Positions 20,438-31,700 of a stretch of DNA of 64,000 bases are shown one piece after another; within the stretch, counting starts at the first letter, position 1; each line of letters starts with the position of its first letter. The stretch comes from Bacillota bacterium (lineage in GTDB: Bacteria > Bacillota > Bacilli > Bu12): assembly GCA_014896485.1 (NCBI GenBank), contig JADBKH010000028.1, positions 1 to 64,000 on the forward strand, read 5' to 3'. Made by a program: the position numbers and the translations under genes. The notes below the pieces were generated by a model that was given only the letters and a program-made list of their open reading frames with translations, did not search any database and was not told the DNA's origin.

Positions 20438-23400
20438 TCAAAAAAGCGTGACCTGATTGGTCTCGGCCAAACCATCCAACGCCCCAGCGGCTCGCAAGAG
20501 ATCAATGACCGATTTAGAGAGATGGGCACGTTCACGCAAATCATCGATGGAAAGAAAAGGGTGACTCTCACGTGCACTGACCAACGCTTCGGCAGCTGCG
20601 GCCCCCAAACCAGGCAGAACCAAAAAGGGTGGGCGCAACGAACCATCCGCCTCGATCGTAAAGCGATTGGCCGCTGAGTGGTAGAGATCGATAGGAAGCA
20701 ACCGAATGCCACGGGCAAACATCTCTAAGGCAACTTCAAGCACAACTGCACTCTCTTTTTCTCGGCTGGTTGCTTCATTGCCCTTGTGCTCGATGTGCTC
20801 CAGCGCTTTTTTGACAGCTTGAGGGCCCTTCACGATCGTTGCGTAATCAAACGTATCGGTTGCCCGCACCGAAAAATAGCTGGCGTAAAAAGCCTCAGGC
20901 GCATGAACTTTGAAGTAGGCAATGCGAACGGCCATCCATACATATGCCACAGCATGGGCTTTCGGAAAGAGATAGCCGATCCGCTGACACGAGGTAATAA
21001 ACCATTCAGGCACACCGTAGTGCCGCAGCTCATCCGCTTCTTGCGAAGAGAGTCCTCTTCCATGACGGACCTGCTCCATCCGTTGAAAGGCGATTTCCGG
21101 CGGCACGCCCGAACGGATCAGCGTCAACATGACATCATCCCGCGTGGAAATGACATCGGCCAACTGTGCTTCCCCTTGACGAATCCACTCTTGGGCGTTG
21201 TTGACCCAAACATTGGTCCCGTGCGAAAGCCCGCTGATACGCACAAGCTCTGCAAAGTGATGGGGACGGGTTTCCTCGAGCATTTGCCGTACAAACCGTG
21301 TTCCAAACTCCGGCAGTCCGATGGTACCGACTTCAGATTGCAACCACCGCGCATCCAGCTTCAGCGCATCAGACGAATAAAAAAGCGAGAGCGTGGCATC
21401 ATCGTCTGGCGGCACGGTTCTCGGATCAATATTGGTCAAATCCTGCAGCATCCGTAAGACGCTCGGATCGTCATGACCGAGCAGGTCCAGCTTCAGAAGG
21501 CGGCTAGAAATGGCATGATAGTCGAAATGAGTGGTCTTGGTCTGTGCATGGATATCATCGGCTGGGTACTGAACAGGGGTAAAGTCGTGGATATCCAGAT
21601 CGGTCGGAACAATCATCACACCACCAGGATGTTGTCCGGTGGTGCGCTTGACACCGGTAAGGTGTATGGCGATTCGATCCAGCTCGGCACGGCGCATGGG
21701 TTGTTGTTGGCTGTCTGCAAATTTGCGCGCATAACTGTATGCCGTTTTCTCCGCAATTGTCGAGATGGTACCGGCTCGGAAAACGTGATTTTCGCCAAAG
21801 AGGGTCTCCGTATAACGATGGGCGCGAGGCTGGTATTCACCACCGAAGTTGAGATCAATGTCCGGCACTTTTTCACCGTGAAAACCCATGAACGTTTCAA
21901 AGGCGATGTCATGCCCGTCTTTTTCCAAGGGTCCCCCGCATTTTGGACAAGCCTTGTCGGGAAGATCGAAACCCGAGCCTACCGATCCATCGATAATAAA
22001 ATCTGTAAAATGACAAACCGGGCAGACATAGTGTGGCGGAAGGGGATTGACCTCCGTGATGCCGTAAAGCGTGGCTACCAAGGACGAACCGACCGAACCA
22101 CGCGAACCGACCAGATATCCATCGGCCAAGGATTGTTGAACCAACCTTTGAGCAATAAGGTAGATGACAGCATAGCCGTGGTTGATGATCCCGTCAAGCT
22201 CCCGTTCCAATCGCGCGGCAACCATCGTAGGCAACGGGTCGCCGTAACGTGCATGAGCCTGCCGGTACGCTTCTTCTCGGACTTCTTGAGCTGCGTTGGG
22301 AATCTGAGGAGCATGCAGCTCGTCCGGAATCGGCTTGACAGCAGAGAGGCGCTGGGCCAACGCTTGGGGCTCCTCCACGACAAGTTGATAGGCGCGGTGC
22401 TCCCCAAGGAAGGCAAAAGCATCGAGTAGCTCCTGGGTCGTCTGAAGATAGCAGGGCCCTGTGGGACAACATTGGCGATTGTGAGGAGCCCCTGCTAGTA
22501 CTTCACGAAAGAAGGTCTCACTTGGGTCGAGTACATGGGCGTCGCTTACTGCGACGAGAGGCGTCTCTGCTTGATCACAAAGGGAAACGAGCGTGGCGAT
22601 CAGTTCACGCACCTGTTGCTCCGAGAGGTTGGGAAGCTGCGCCTGCGTCCACTGCGGCGTAGTCACTTCGACATAATCATAGAAGCGCAAAGCCTCCAGG
22701 ATCTCCTCTCTGCTACGCCGATCGAGTAGACTTTGGAAAATTTCGCCCCGTACTGCCACGCTGCCTACCAAGAATCCATCATGTCCAGCTCGAATCAGGC
22801 TTTTCGGCAAACGTGGCACCCCACCTGCAAGGTAGTCAAGATGAGAGGCTGAAACCAGCTGGTAAAGCGAATGCAGGGCAGCTTGTTCAACAGGAAAAAG
22901 CACGGCCTCTTGCGGGTGAAGTTTTGCAAAGGCGTCTGGCCCAATCGACCTGTCCAAAAGCTGTAGTGTATCTAGGTTCCGTCGTTGAGCCTCTTCCAAC
23001 AGGCGCAACGCGATTTCTCCACAAGCGCGCGCATCATCCAGTGCCCTGTGGTGTGATTCAAGCGGAATCCCAAACTTGGCACACAGCGTTTCCAAACGAT
23101 AATTTTTCTCTTGAGGAAAGAGAAACCGTGCCAGTGCCAGCGTGTCCACGACATCTTGCTGGAGTGGCGGCAATCCGAGTCGTTTCAACCAATGATTGAC
23201 GAAAGTCACATCGAAGTGGGCATTGTGGGCAACCAAAACTCCGCCTTCGCAGAAGGCGAGGAATTTCGGTAAAACTTCTTCAACCAGAGGCTGTCCAACA
23301 AGCATCTTTTCGTCGATATGGGTCAGCGCAACAATTTCGACCGGTAAAGGGCGTTGGGGATTGATGAGCGTGGAAAATGTATCGACTGCTTCTCCGTCCA

Positions 23401-24718
23401 CAAATTTGACAGCCGAAATTTCAATCAGGGCATCCTCATCCGCAGACAACCCCGTCGTTTCGGTATCAAAAGCAATGAGCGGCACATGTTGCAAAGAAGC
23501 GACCGGAGTCGGATGTTCTCCATGATAGAGGATCGGTTGTTCATCATCGACCATGTACGCCGTCAGTCCCAAGTAAACGGGGATGCCGATCTTGGCAAAA
23601 GAGGCATAGACTTCCGGGAAAGCTTGTACGACCCCATGATCACAGATCGCCACGCCACCCATGCCCCATTCCTTGGCCCGCGCTGCCAACGCTTCCGGAC
23701 GGATTAACCCATCCATCGCACTCATTGTGGTATGAACATGCCACTCTACGCGTCCAGGCAATGCCTCAACGCGTCTTTTTGGAGGCAAAAGCGCGATGGC
23801 AGTGGCAGTAAGGGAAAGTTCTTTTAAATATGGATCTGGCATGAGGCTCCCCTCGATGCGTACCCATACTCCATCTTCCAATGATGCTTTCAACTGCTCT
23901 TCTTCGCCCGGGTTTCGCGGAAAATATTTTCCGATCACCGTGTCCGTTTCGTCAGTGACATGAAATTCAAGCAATTTCCGGCCTGCTCGTAAATCCCGCC
24001 AAGTGACAGAAAAGAGCTGCCCTTCAACTGCGGCTTCGGGGATGCCTTCGATCACCTCATGCAACGAAACAATCGGTAGTTGCGACATCTGTCCGCAAAG
24101 CACACGATGTGCTTCTTCTGCGGATGGGTTCCGCATGGCCGTGCTCTGCGTGACAGCCAATTCCTCTGCGCGCTGCTGCAAGTCGCGCCAAGCTTGCGCA
24201 ACAGCCGGATCAACGACACACCTCACCTGATTGGGCAAGCTTGTCCAAGCCGTCGCCAAAGCCAAAAAGCGGCGAAGGCTTTGGGGATGCGCTTCAATCC
24301 AGGAGCGAGCGGCAGCGTGCGGCACGATCAGCCGAACCTCTCCTTCCTCTACGGCAAAAAGGGTACTTCCCGCTTCTGCTCTGCCTTCAGGCCACGGCTG
24401 TATGGCGAGCTGCCAAAAAATTGGCAGCCACAATCCCAATGCATCCGGATCGAAAGAGAATCGCGTGGGATGCGGATGCAGGACCACTAGGGAGGCTTGA
24501 AGGATTTCACGTACCCGTTCCGACAAGAGCACATAGCTTTCTGGGGTCAACACTTCCGCCTTGGAAAGAGCCAAGCCGACAAATCCGGAAACAGGAGCTA
24601 CCCGTACACCCTGCAGGACAAGCAGATTCCAGGGCGGTTCGTCTAAATGGATCTGTTGCAAAACAGCTCGCCAGCGGATTGCGTCTTGGGGAATATCGGG
24701 TGGTTCTAAACTGGCCAT
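20438..24718 (-). CDS. polC: DNA polymerase III PolC-type alpha subunit
   Basis: 1426 aa; PHP domain (RVEWHVHTTMSAMDGL), exonuclease (IAFDTETTGLSADEDALIEISAVK), YLVGSRGSVGSSLVAT, PDIDLNFGGEYQ. Confidence 0.97.
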   Translation of the reverse strand: MASLEPPDIPQDAIRWRAVLQQIHLDEPPWNLLVLQGVRVAPVSGFVGLALSKAEVLTPESYVLLSERVREILQASLVVLHPHPTRFSFDPDALGLWLPIFWQLAIQPWPEGRAEAGSTLFAVEEGEVRLIVPHAAARSWIEAHPQSLRRFLALATAWTSLPNQVRCVVDPAVAQAWRDLQQRAEELAVTQSTAMRNPSAEEAHRVLCGQMSQLPIVSLHEVIEGIPEAAVEGQLFSVTWRDLRAGRKLLEFHVTDETDTVIGKYFPRNPGEEEQLKASLEDGVWVRIEGSLMPDPYLKELSLTATAIALLPPKRRVEALPGRVEWHVHTTMSAMDGLIRPEALAARAKEWGMGGVAICDHGVVQAFPEVYASFAKIGIPVYLGLTAYMVDDEQPILYHGEHPTPVASLQHVPLIAFDTETTGLSADEDALIEISAVKFVDGEAVDTFSTLINPQRPLPVEIVALTHIDEKMLVGQPLVEEVLPKFLAFCEGGVLVAHNAHFDVTFVNHWLKRLGLPPLQQDVVDTLALARFLFPQEKNYRLETLCAKFGIPLESHHRALDDARACGEIALRLLEEAQRRNLDTLQLLDRSIGPDAFAKLHPQEAVLFPVEQAALHSLYQLVSASHLDYLAGGVPRLPKSLIRAGHDGFLVGSVAVRGEIFQSLLDRRSREEILEALRFYDYVEVTTPQWTQAQLPNLSEQQVRELIATLVSLCDQAETPLVAVSDAHVLDPSETFFREVLAGAPHNRQCCPTGPCYLQTTQELLDAFAFLGEHRAYQLVVEEPQALAQRLSAVKPIPDELHAPQIPNAAQEVREEAYRQAHARYGDPLPTMVAARLERELDGIINHGYAVIYLIAQRLVQQSLADGYLVGSRGSVGSSLVATLYGITEVNPLPPHYVCPVCHFTDFIIDGSVGSGFDLPDKACPKCGGPLEKDGHDIAFETFMGFHGEKVPDIDLNFGGEYQPRAHRYTETLFGENHVFRAGTISTIAEKTAYSYARKFADSQQQPMRRAELDRIAIHLTGVKRTTGQHPGGVMIVPTDLDIHDFTPVQYPADDIHAQTKTTHFDYHAISSRLLKLDLLGHDDPSVLRMLQDLTNIDPRTVPPDDDATLSLFYSSDALKLDARWLQSEVGTIGLPEFGTRFVRQMLEETRPHHFAELVRISGLSHGTNVWVNNAQEWIRQGEAQLADVISTRDDVMLTLIRSGVPPEIAFQRMEQVRHGRGLSSQEADELRHYGVPEWFITSCQRIGYLFPKAHAVAYVWMAVRIAYFKVHAPEAFYASYFSVRATDTFDYATIVKGPQAVKKALEHIEHKGNEATSREKESAVVLEVALEMFARGIRLLPIDLYHSAANRFTIEADGSLRPPFLVLPGLGAAAAEALVSARESHPFLSIDDLRERAHLSKSVIDLLRAAGALDGLAETNQVTLF

Positions 24719-26445
24719 CAGGAATTTTCACCAAACAGTCTTGCTACAATACCCACGATCTCCTCTACTTTCAGCTCCACCGTTTTCCGGTCTCGACGCC
24801 GGCTCAATTCGACAATGCCTTCCCCCGCCTTGCGACCAACGGTCATTCGCAATGGGATACCCAGCAGGTCAGCATCCTTGAATTTCACACCCGCGTGCTC
24901 TTGCCGGTCATCGATGATCACTTCATAACCAGAAGCAGAGAGGGTCTCCGCCAAGTGCTCGCCCATCACACGCTGTTCTTCATTCTGCATATCGACAATG
25001 ACCACGTGCACATGGGCTGGAGCCACTGCCATTGGCCAGACAATGCCATCCTCATCATGACTTTGCTCTACTACAGCGGCAGCAATCCTTGAGACACCAA
25101 TCCCATAGCACCCCATGTAAAGTGGCCGCTGCTGCCCAGCTTCATCCAAATAGACGGCTCCCATCGGCGCGGAGTACTTGGTCCCCAATTTAAAAACCTG
25201 GCCGACTTCAATGCCGTGGGCTGCCGCCAATGGGGCGCCACAGGAAGGGCAAGGATCGCCGGCGTAAACCTCTTTGAGATCGAGAATCCTAGCATCCGCA
25301 AAGGCTTGGTGTGGACGAAGACCGCAACGCAAAAAGCCCTCTTCATTGGAACCACAAATCGCATACGGCAATGCCATTACATCAGGTTCTACAAAAAGGC
25401 CGACACCTTGTTCACTCAAACCCAGCGGGCCAATATAGCCATGTGTCGCTTTTGGCAGCAACTTTCTGACCCTTTCCTCTGACAACGGCGTCACTTCTGC
25501 CACGCCGAGTGCAGCGGCCAGCTTCGCTTCGTTGAGGGTGTGGTCGCCTCGCAAAATGGCCGCGATCGGTTGCCCATCCGCTTCATACAGAAGTGTTTTG
25601 AGCACGTAGGCCCGATCCACACCCAACGCTTCGGCTTGTGCCCCCGTCTCGATAACGCCGGGCAAGGAAACTTGTCCGACCGTTTCTGCACGGCTCGATG
25701 CAGCTGGTAAGGGCGACGGAACCCCTTGCGCTTTTTCCACGTTGGCTGCGTAGTCACAAGCATCACAGTAGACGATCTCATCTTCCCCTATGGGCGCGAT
25801 TGCCATGAACTCATGGGAACCACCCGTACCCCCGATTGCTCCTTGCTGAGCTTCTACGGCGCGCGTGTCTAATCCCAAGCGTGCGAAAATGCGCACGTAT
25901 GCTTGGTACATTGCTTCATACGAAGCTGCCATGCCTTCCTCGTCACAATCGAAAGAGTAAGCATCTTTCATGATAAACTCTCGTCCGCGCAGCAAGCCAA
26001 AACGTGGCCGCCGCTCGTCGCGGAATTTGTCTTGAATCTGATAGAGTGTGATGGGCAGTTGTCGATACGAACGGATCACACCGCGCACAAGATCGGTGAA
26101 TAACTCTTCATGGGTAGGACCTAAGACGAAGGCTCGTCCATGACGATCTTCGAGCCGCATCAATTCAGGGCCATAGGCTCGAATACGCCCGGTTTCCTCC
26201 CACAATTGTGCCGGCTGAAGGATGGGCGCCAAGATTTCTTGTGCACCGCTACGATCCATCTCCTCCCGGACAATGGCCTCGATTTTTTGAATGATCCGCC
26301 ATCCTAACGGTAGGTACGTGTAGAGCCCCCCCGCTACCTGGCGAATGAGACCAGCCCGTAACATTAAGCGATGGCTTGTAGCTTCTGCATCGGCCGGTGC
26401 CTCTCGTAATGTTTGAAAAAAAGCGGTCGATAACCGAAGTATCAT
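24718..26445 (-). CDS. proS: Proline--tRNA ligase
   Basis: MLRAGLIRQVAGGLYTYLPLGWRII; LGPTHEELFTDLVR; QIQDKFRDERRPRFGLLRGREFIMKDAYSF. Confidence 0.96.
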   Translation of the reverse strand: MILRLSTAFFQTLREAPADAEATSHRLMLRAGLIRQVAGGLYTYLPLGWRIIQKIEAIVREEMDRSGAQEILAPILQPAQLWEETGRIRAYGPELMRLEDRHGRAFVLGPTHEELFTDLVRGVIRSYRQLPITLYQIQDKFRDERRPRFGLLRGREFIMKDAYSFDCDEEGMAASYEAMYQAYVRIFARLGLDTRAVEAQQGAIGGTGGSHEFMAIAPIGEDEIVYCDACDYAANVEKAQGVPSPLPAASSRAETVGQVSLPGVIETGAQAEALGVDRAYVLKTLLYEADGQPIAAILRGDHTLNEAKLAAALGVAEVTPLSEERVRKLLPKATHGYIGPLGLSEQGVGLFVEPDVMALPYAICGSNEEGFLRCGLRPHQAFADARILDLKEVYAGDPCPSCGAPLAAAHGIEVGQVFKLGTKYSAPMGAVYLDEAGQQRPLYMGCYGIGVSRIAAAVVEQSHDEDGIVWPMAVAPAHVHVVIVDMQNEEQRVMGEHLAETLSASGYEVIIDDRQEHAGVKFKDADLLGIPLRMTVGRKAGEGIVELSRRRDRKTVELKVEEIVGIVARLFGENS

Positions 26446-26500
26446 CCAGCTCCCTCTCTGTCTTTTGCCAAGCATTCAAAATATTTCTCTTACGACAACG

Positions 26501-27583
26501 TCACTTCACCGATACTCTCTGCATCTCTGCAGCCATGGCTTCCACTTCTGCCATCAGCGTAGGCAGCAGGGCTTCTTCAGGAACTTTACGGTAGGGCTCA
26601 CCATGTTTAAAGAGCAAGCCCTCCCCTCGTCCTCCTGCAATCCCAATATCGGCCTCACGCGCTTCTCCTGGGCCATTGACCGCACAGCCCATGACCGCTA
26701 TCTTCAAAGGCACGCCGAGTTGCTGCACCCGTTGTTCCACCTCTTGGGCAATACCGAAAACGTCGATATGGCAGCGGGCACAGGTAGGACAAGCAATCAC
26801 CTCCGGATCGACCGTACGCAATCCCAGTGAGGTGAGAATCTGTCGGGCCACATAGACCTCTTCGACCGGATCGGCCGAAAGGGAGATGCGGATCGTATTG
26901 CCAATCCCCATTGCTAAAATAGCACCGACCCCAACCGCTGATTTGATCGTTCCCCCCCGTAGCGTCCCGGACTCAGTAATGCCGACATGCAGCGGATAAG
27001 CAACCTCTTCTGCCATCCGCCGATAAGCCTCAATCGCTGTCGGCACATTGGAAGCCTTCAAGGAGATCACGATGTCGTAAAAACCAAAGGATTCCAGCAA
27101 GCGCACTTCGCGCAATGCACTTTCGACCATTGCTTCGGCCGTAGGGTGACCATAGCGTGCCAGCAAATCCTTTTCGATAGAACCGGCATTGACACCAATC
27201 CGTATTGGGATCCCCGCTTCCTTGGCTGCCAAAACTACTTCCTTGACCTGCTCTGACTTGCCGATGTTGCCGGGATTGATGCGTAGCTTGTCGACGCCGG
27301 CGTCGATCGCCCGCATCGCCAGCCGCGGTGAGAAATGAATGTCGGCAACAACAGGGATGGGCGAACGACGTACGATGTGCGGCAAGGCATCCGCAGAGGC
27401 ATCGTCCGGTACCGAAACGCGCACAACTTCGCAGCCTGCACGCACCAGCCGGTCGATCTGTGCCAACGTTGCCCCAATGTCCGCTGTGGGCGTCGTCGTC
27501 ATCGATTGAATGATGACATGCGACGACCCCCCGATGGTGATATTACGCAAATGGACAGGTCGCGTCTGCTCGCGGAGGAACAT
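26501..27583 (-). CDS. ispG: 4-hydroxy-3-methylbut-2-en-1-yl diphosphate synthase (flavodoxin)
   Basis: [73 protein letters not shown]. Confidence 0.96.
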   Translation of the reverse strand: MFLREQTRPVHLRNITIGGSSHVIIQSMTTTPTADIGATLAQIDRLVRAGCEVVRVSVPDDASADALPHIVRRSPIPVVADIHFSPRLAMRAIDAGVDKLRINPGNIGKSEQVKEVVLAAKEAGIPIRIGVNAGSIEKDLLARYGHPTAEAMVESALREVRLLESFGFYDIVISLKASNVPTAIEAYRRMAEEVAYPLHVGITESGTLRGGTIKSAVGVGAILAMGIGNTIRISLSADPVEEVYVARQILTSLGLRTVDPEVIACPTCARCHIDVFGIAQEVEQRVQQLGVPLKIAVMGCAVNGPGEAREADIGIAGGRGEGLLFKHGEPYRKVPEEALLPTLMAEVEAMAAEMQRVSVK

Positions 27584-27643
27584 GGGACATTCCTTCCTTC
27601 CTGCCTGGTATTGCCCTCATCTCGATTATCCAAAGGCGTTCGC

Positions 27644-28953
27644 TTACTGTACCAGCTTTAACACATCCGAATAGGTGACGACAACCATAAAGGCCATCAA
27701 GATAGCAAATCCAATGAACTGGACCATCCCTTGCCGTTCCGGTGGAACAGGTTTGCCTCGCACGAGTTCGACCGCCAAAAAGAGAAATTGGCTGCCATCC
27801 AACGCTGGGAATGGAACCAAGTTGAGCAAGCCTACGCTGACATTGATCAGCGCCGACAAAAGCAACAAGCTTAAAGCCGGGCTGATACCCGCCAATCCTT
27901 CATGGGATGCCGAACCAACGATCGAAAAAATGCCGACAGGCCCCGATAGGTTGGCGCTCACGCCGCCTGGCGCCGTTCCTTGTATCAATTGTACCAGACC
28001 GACGACGGTTCCCGTGATCATTTCCCCTGTCTGACGCACGCCCTGCCACAGCGCCAGAATGGGATTGTGGCCACTGTATAGGTAATGGGTAGTGACACCG
28101 AGCATTGCACGTCCACTTTTTGGATCCGGCCGTGGAACTGCCTGAAGGGTCAGCTGATGGCCATCCGCCCGTTCAACGCGGATGGAAACAGAGGTTCCTG
28201 CTTTTCCCTCAACCAGTCGCGAAATGTCTTCTAAGCGATGGACAGGCTGTGCGTCGATAGCCAAAATCCGGTCTCCCGGCTGCAATCCAGCCTGCTGTGC
28301 CGCACTGTTGGGCAACACCTGTTCCACCTGAGGGATAGTCGTCGTTCCCTGAATTCCTGAAAAGACAGCCAAAAGCAATGCAGCCAGAAGGAAATTCATC
28401 AAGGGACCGGCAACGACCGTGACTGCCCTTACCCAGATCGGCTTGCCCCAAAAGAGACGATCCCGTGGCGCAATCTGTATCTGCTCCCGTTGATCGAACA
28501 ACTCACAAGAACGGCTCACTGGATAACTTTTGCGTTGCCCTTGTGGATCGCGCAAAGTAATCTGCAGATCATCCAAAAGATCCGCAGACTCTACACTGCC
28601 AGCTTCCCACCCTTGCGGTACAGGATCCCCGGGCTGTAAGGTTCGTATCGCCACGACAGTCTCTTTACCGTCGGCAACGGTTTCCTTACGTATGGCAACC
28701 GAAGTGCCCGGTTTAATCGGCAATTCTTCAGGCGTCTGCCTGCCATGGCGTTGTAACCACCGAACGGGATCATACGCAGCGAATAATGGGTCTCTCCCCG
28801 CCGCCAACGTAAAAGAGGGGGGCCAAACCCAATGGCAAATTCCCGCACCATGATGCCCGTACTTTTGGCGGCAAGGAAATGCCCAAATTCATGCACGAGA
28901 ATGAGCACCAAAAAAATGAGGATGGTAAGTAGAATTTGCCAGACGAGCGTCAG
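27644..28953 (-). CDS. rseP: RIP site-2 metalloprotease RseP/RasP, frameshifted near 28735-28745 in this sequence
   Basis: N-terminal frame VHEFGHFLAAKSTGIMVREFAIGFGPPLL...FGGYNAMAG and C-terminal frame TPEELPIKPG...PDZ...NLVPFPALDGSQFLFLAVELVRGKPV; one added G rejoins them. Confidence 0.9.
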
Positions 28954-30140
28954 GGCGTTCTCCCCCTTGATAGGAGATGCGCTTTTGCGATGCGCATCCG
29001 CAACTCCTTGCGTGCCGCCCGATCCGCTTCCTCAATTGCAGCCAGATCGGGTTGGTCAATCGCGTGATGATCCGTCACAACTTCAGCAACCAAGTCGACA
29101 ATTTCGCCGAAAGGGATCACACCATGCAGAAATGCATCGACAGCCTCTTCGTTTGCCGCATTGAGGACCGCAGGCAAGGTACCTCCACGTCGACCACAGG
29201 ACTCGGCCAGTTCCAATGCCGGAAACCGTTGCCGATCCGGCGCTTCAAATGTAAGGCTGCCCAATTGGGTCATGTCCATCGTCGTATGCTGAAGCGGAAT
29301 CCGTTGTGGATAGCTCAAAGCAACGGAGATGGGAATCCGCATGTCGGCACTTCCCAACTGTGCCAAAACAGCCCCGTCGGTAAAAGCTACCAATGAATGG
29401 ACAATGCTTTGCGGATGAATGACGACGCTGATCTTGTCATAGGGCACATCAAACAATACATGTGCTTCAATCTCCTCCAAACCCTTGTTCATTAGTGTGG
29501 CAGAATGGACAGTGATCGCTTTTCCCATCCGCCACGTTGGATGTGCCAGGACCTGTTGCAGATCGGCGTTGGCCATCTCTTCCTTCGGCGTATGCAGAAA
29601 AGGCCCACCGGAGCACGTCAGCCACAGGCGTGCCACACTGTCGATCGGGTTACCCTGCAGGCATTGAAAGATAGCGGAGTGTTCGCTGTCAATCGGAAGC
29701 AAACGTCGCCCCATCCGCTGCGCCGTCGCTTTGACCAACGGACCTGCGGCAACCATTGTCTCCTTGTTGGCCAATGCGACATCCTTGCCGCTCTCTAACG
29801 CCGCCAATGTGGGGCGGATGCCTTGTGCTCCGACCAAAGCGTTGACGACAAGGGTGCCGGGCGCTTCGGCAGCAAGTTCCAACAACCCCGCTTCGCCCCA
29901 CGACAGATGCAGACGACTTTGTTGCTCGACGGTCAGAGACGCGTATAAAGCTTCAGCATCCGAACGACTGGCAACAGACACCCATGTCGGCTGAAAACGC
30001 ATGATCTGATTGGCAAGCAAGGTCATATTATGGCCCGCTGCCAGTGCCGTGACACGGAAAACTTGAGGGTGCTCTGCCACCACCGCCAATGTCTGCGTGC
30101 CGATAGACCCCGTGGAGCCCAATACGACGATCTCTTTCAA
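28950..30140 (-). CDS. dxr: 1-deoxy-D-xylulose-5-phosphate reductoisomerase
   Basis: MKEIVVLGSTGSIGTQTLAVV; DVALANKETMVAAGPLV; PIDSEHSAIFQCLQG. Confidence 0.97.
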   Translation of the reverse strand: MKEIVVLGSTGSIGTQTLAVVAEHPQVFRVTALAAGHNMTLLANQIMRFQPTWVSVASRSDAEALYASLTVEQQSRLHLSWGEAGLLELAAEAPGTLVVNALVGAQGIRPTLAALESGKDVALANKETMVAAGPLVKATAQRMGRRLLPIDSEHSAIFQCLQGNPIDSVARLWLTCSGGPFLHTPKEEMANADLQQVLAHPTWRMGKAITVHSATLMNKGLEEIEAHVLFDVPYDKISVVIHPQSIVHSLVAFTDGAVLAQLGSADMRIPISVALSYPQRIPLQHTTMDMTQLGSLTFEAPDRQRFPALELAESCGRRGGTLPAVLNAANEEAVDAFLHGVIPFGEIVDLVAEVVTDHHAIDQPDLAAIEEADRAARKELRMRIAKAHLLSRGRTP

Positions 30141-30931
30141 AGCAGGCCCACCTCTAACAGATAGTACGCAGCTGGAAAAGCAAATAGCAAGGAATCAAAT
30201 CGATCCAGTACGCCGCCATGGCCAGGAAGCAATCGACCCGCATCTTTCTTACCCCAGACGCGCTTTACCGCCGATTCTGACAAGTCGCCCAATAACCCAG
30301 CAACAAAGATCAATACACCCCACAATGCAACGGTAGCAAGTGGCAATGCAGGCCTAAGCCAAGCAGCAAAAGCCATTGCAACGATCACCGCACCGATTGC
30401 GCCGGTAACTGCCCCTGTTATTGTCTTGCCAGGACTTACACGAGGCCAAAGTTTCGGCCCTTTCAGAAGACTTCCACCCAAATACGCAGCGGAATCAGCG
30501 GCCCATGTGGTCAACAGGGTCAGCAGCACCCAGAAACGTCCGTCTTCCTCCTCGCGGAGTGCAACCCCATAGCGCATGAGTAAGCCAACGTATAGCGCGC
30601 CGAACAGCGCCCATGCCATCTGGATCACAGAAACGCGGTTTTCCAACGCAACAGGAAGCAAGAGCGCTGCAAAAAGGCCGGCCAACAGGACTGAAAAAGG
30701 GGAGAATGTATCTGCTTGGGAGAGCAAGAAACCCATCCCTGCCAATTCAGCGATCCACCAGGCCACATCCAACCTTTTCAAGTCAGCGAGCCGAATGATT
30801 TCGTCACATCCGATGATCACCACAACAGCAGAGAGGAGCCACCAGGCCATTCCGCCAACATACCAACTGGAGAGCATGACAGCGGCAAAAATGGCAGAAG
30901 TGATCAGCCGGGTGTTAAGCACTTTACCCAT
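30137..30931 (-). CDS. cdsA: Phosphatidate cytidylyltransferase
   Basis: Multi-TM; SVSPGKTITGAVTGAIGA; GDLSESAVKRVWGKKDAGRLLPGHGGVLDRFDSL. Confidence 0.95.
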   Translation of the reverse strand: MGKVLNTRLITSAIFAAVMLSSWYVGGMAWWLLSAVVVIIGCDEIIRLADLKRLDVAWWIAELAGMGFLLSQADTFSPFSVLLAGLFAALLLPVALENRVSVIQMAWALFGALYVGLLMRYGVALREEEDGRFWVLLTLLTTWAADSAAYLGGSLLKGPKLWPRVSPGKTITGAVTGAIGAVIVAMAFAAWLRPALPLATVALWGVLIFVAGLLGDLSESAVKRVWGKKDAGRLLPGHGGVLDRFDSLLFAFPAAYYLLEVGLL

Positions 30932-31667
30932 TGTTTGAAACCGAAACGCCTCCAAAACGGCGTTGTCGATGTTGAAACTCTCGCATGGCCATCTCAAAAT
31001 CCATTTCAGAAAAATCCGGCCAAAATTTAGGAACAAAAAGAAGCTCACTGTAGGCCAGCTGCCATAGCAGATAGTTGCTCAATCGTTGTTCGCCGCTGGT
31101 ACGGATCAGCAAATCTGGATCGGGAAGACCCCGCGTATCCAAATGATCAGCAATCGTCTGTTCATCGATCGTTTCCGGTGACAACTGACCATTTTTGACT
31201 TCTTTGGCGATGCTGCGTACGGTGCGTACCAGCTCGGCTCTTCCACCGTAGTTGAAAGCGAAGTTAAGCACCATACCCGGATTCGCAGCCGTTTGTACAA
31301 CTCCCCGTTCAACGGCACGCAGTGTCAGCGCAGGGACGCCGACGCGGTCGCCAAGCATTTGGATGCGGATGCCCCGCGCCATCAATTCGTCCATTTCGCT
31401 GCGCAGGTACTCCCCTGGAAGTCGCATCAAATAAGCCACTTCAGTCACAGGACGTCGCCAATTTTCCGTTGAAAAAGCGAATAGCGTCAGAACCCGGATA
31501 CCCCAGTCATCCGCACACCGCACAACGCGTCGTACGGTTTCCATACCCGCCCTGTGTCCTGCTGTACGCGGCAATCCACGGCACTGTGCCCAACGTCCGT
31601 TGCCATCCATGATGATCGCAACATGCTGGGGCAATCTTTGCGCATCGACATCCGCTGCCACCGCCAT
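30924..31667 (-). CDS. uppS: Isoprenyl transferase (UPP synthase)
   Basis: HVAIIMDGNGRWAQCRGLPRTAGHRAG; LTLFAFSTENWRRP; PDLLIRTSGEQRLSNYLLWQLAYSEL. Confidence 0.97.
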   Translation of the reverse strand: MAVAADVDAQRLPQHVAIIMDGNGRWAQCRGLPRTAGHRAGMETVRRVVRCADDWGIRVLTLFAFSTENWRRPVTEVAYLMRLPGEYLRSEMDELMARGIRIQMLGDRVGVPALTLRAVERGVVQTAANPGMVLNFAFNYGGRAELVRTVRSIAKEVKNGQLSPETIDEQTIADHLDTRGLPDPDLLIRTSGEQRLSNYLLWQLAYSELLFVPKFWPDFSEMDFEMAMREFQHRQRRFGGVSVSNNG

Positions 31668-31700
31668 CGGCGAGATCCCCTCCTACCACTTCAAGCAGCG

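Noticed and set aside
21473-22429. 318-aa plus-strand ORF antisense to polC
   Set aside because: Inside a continuous, motif-complete polC; no domain signature.
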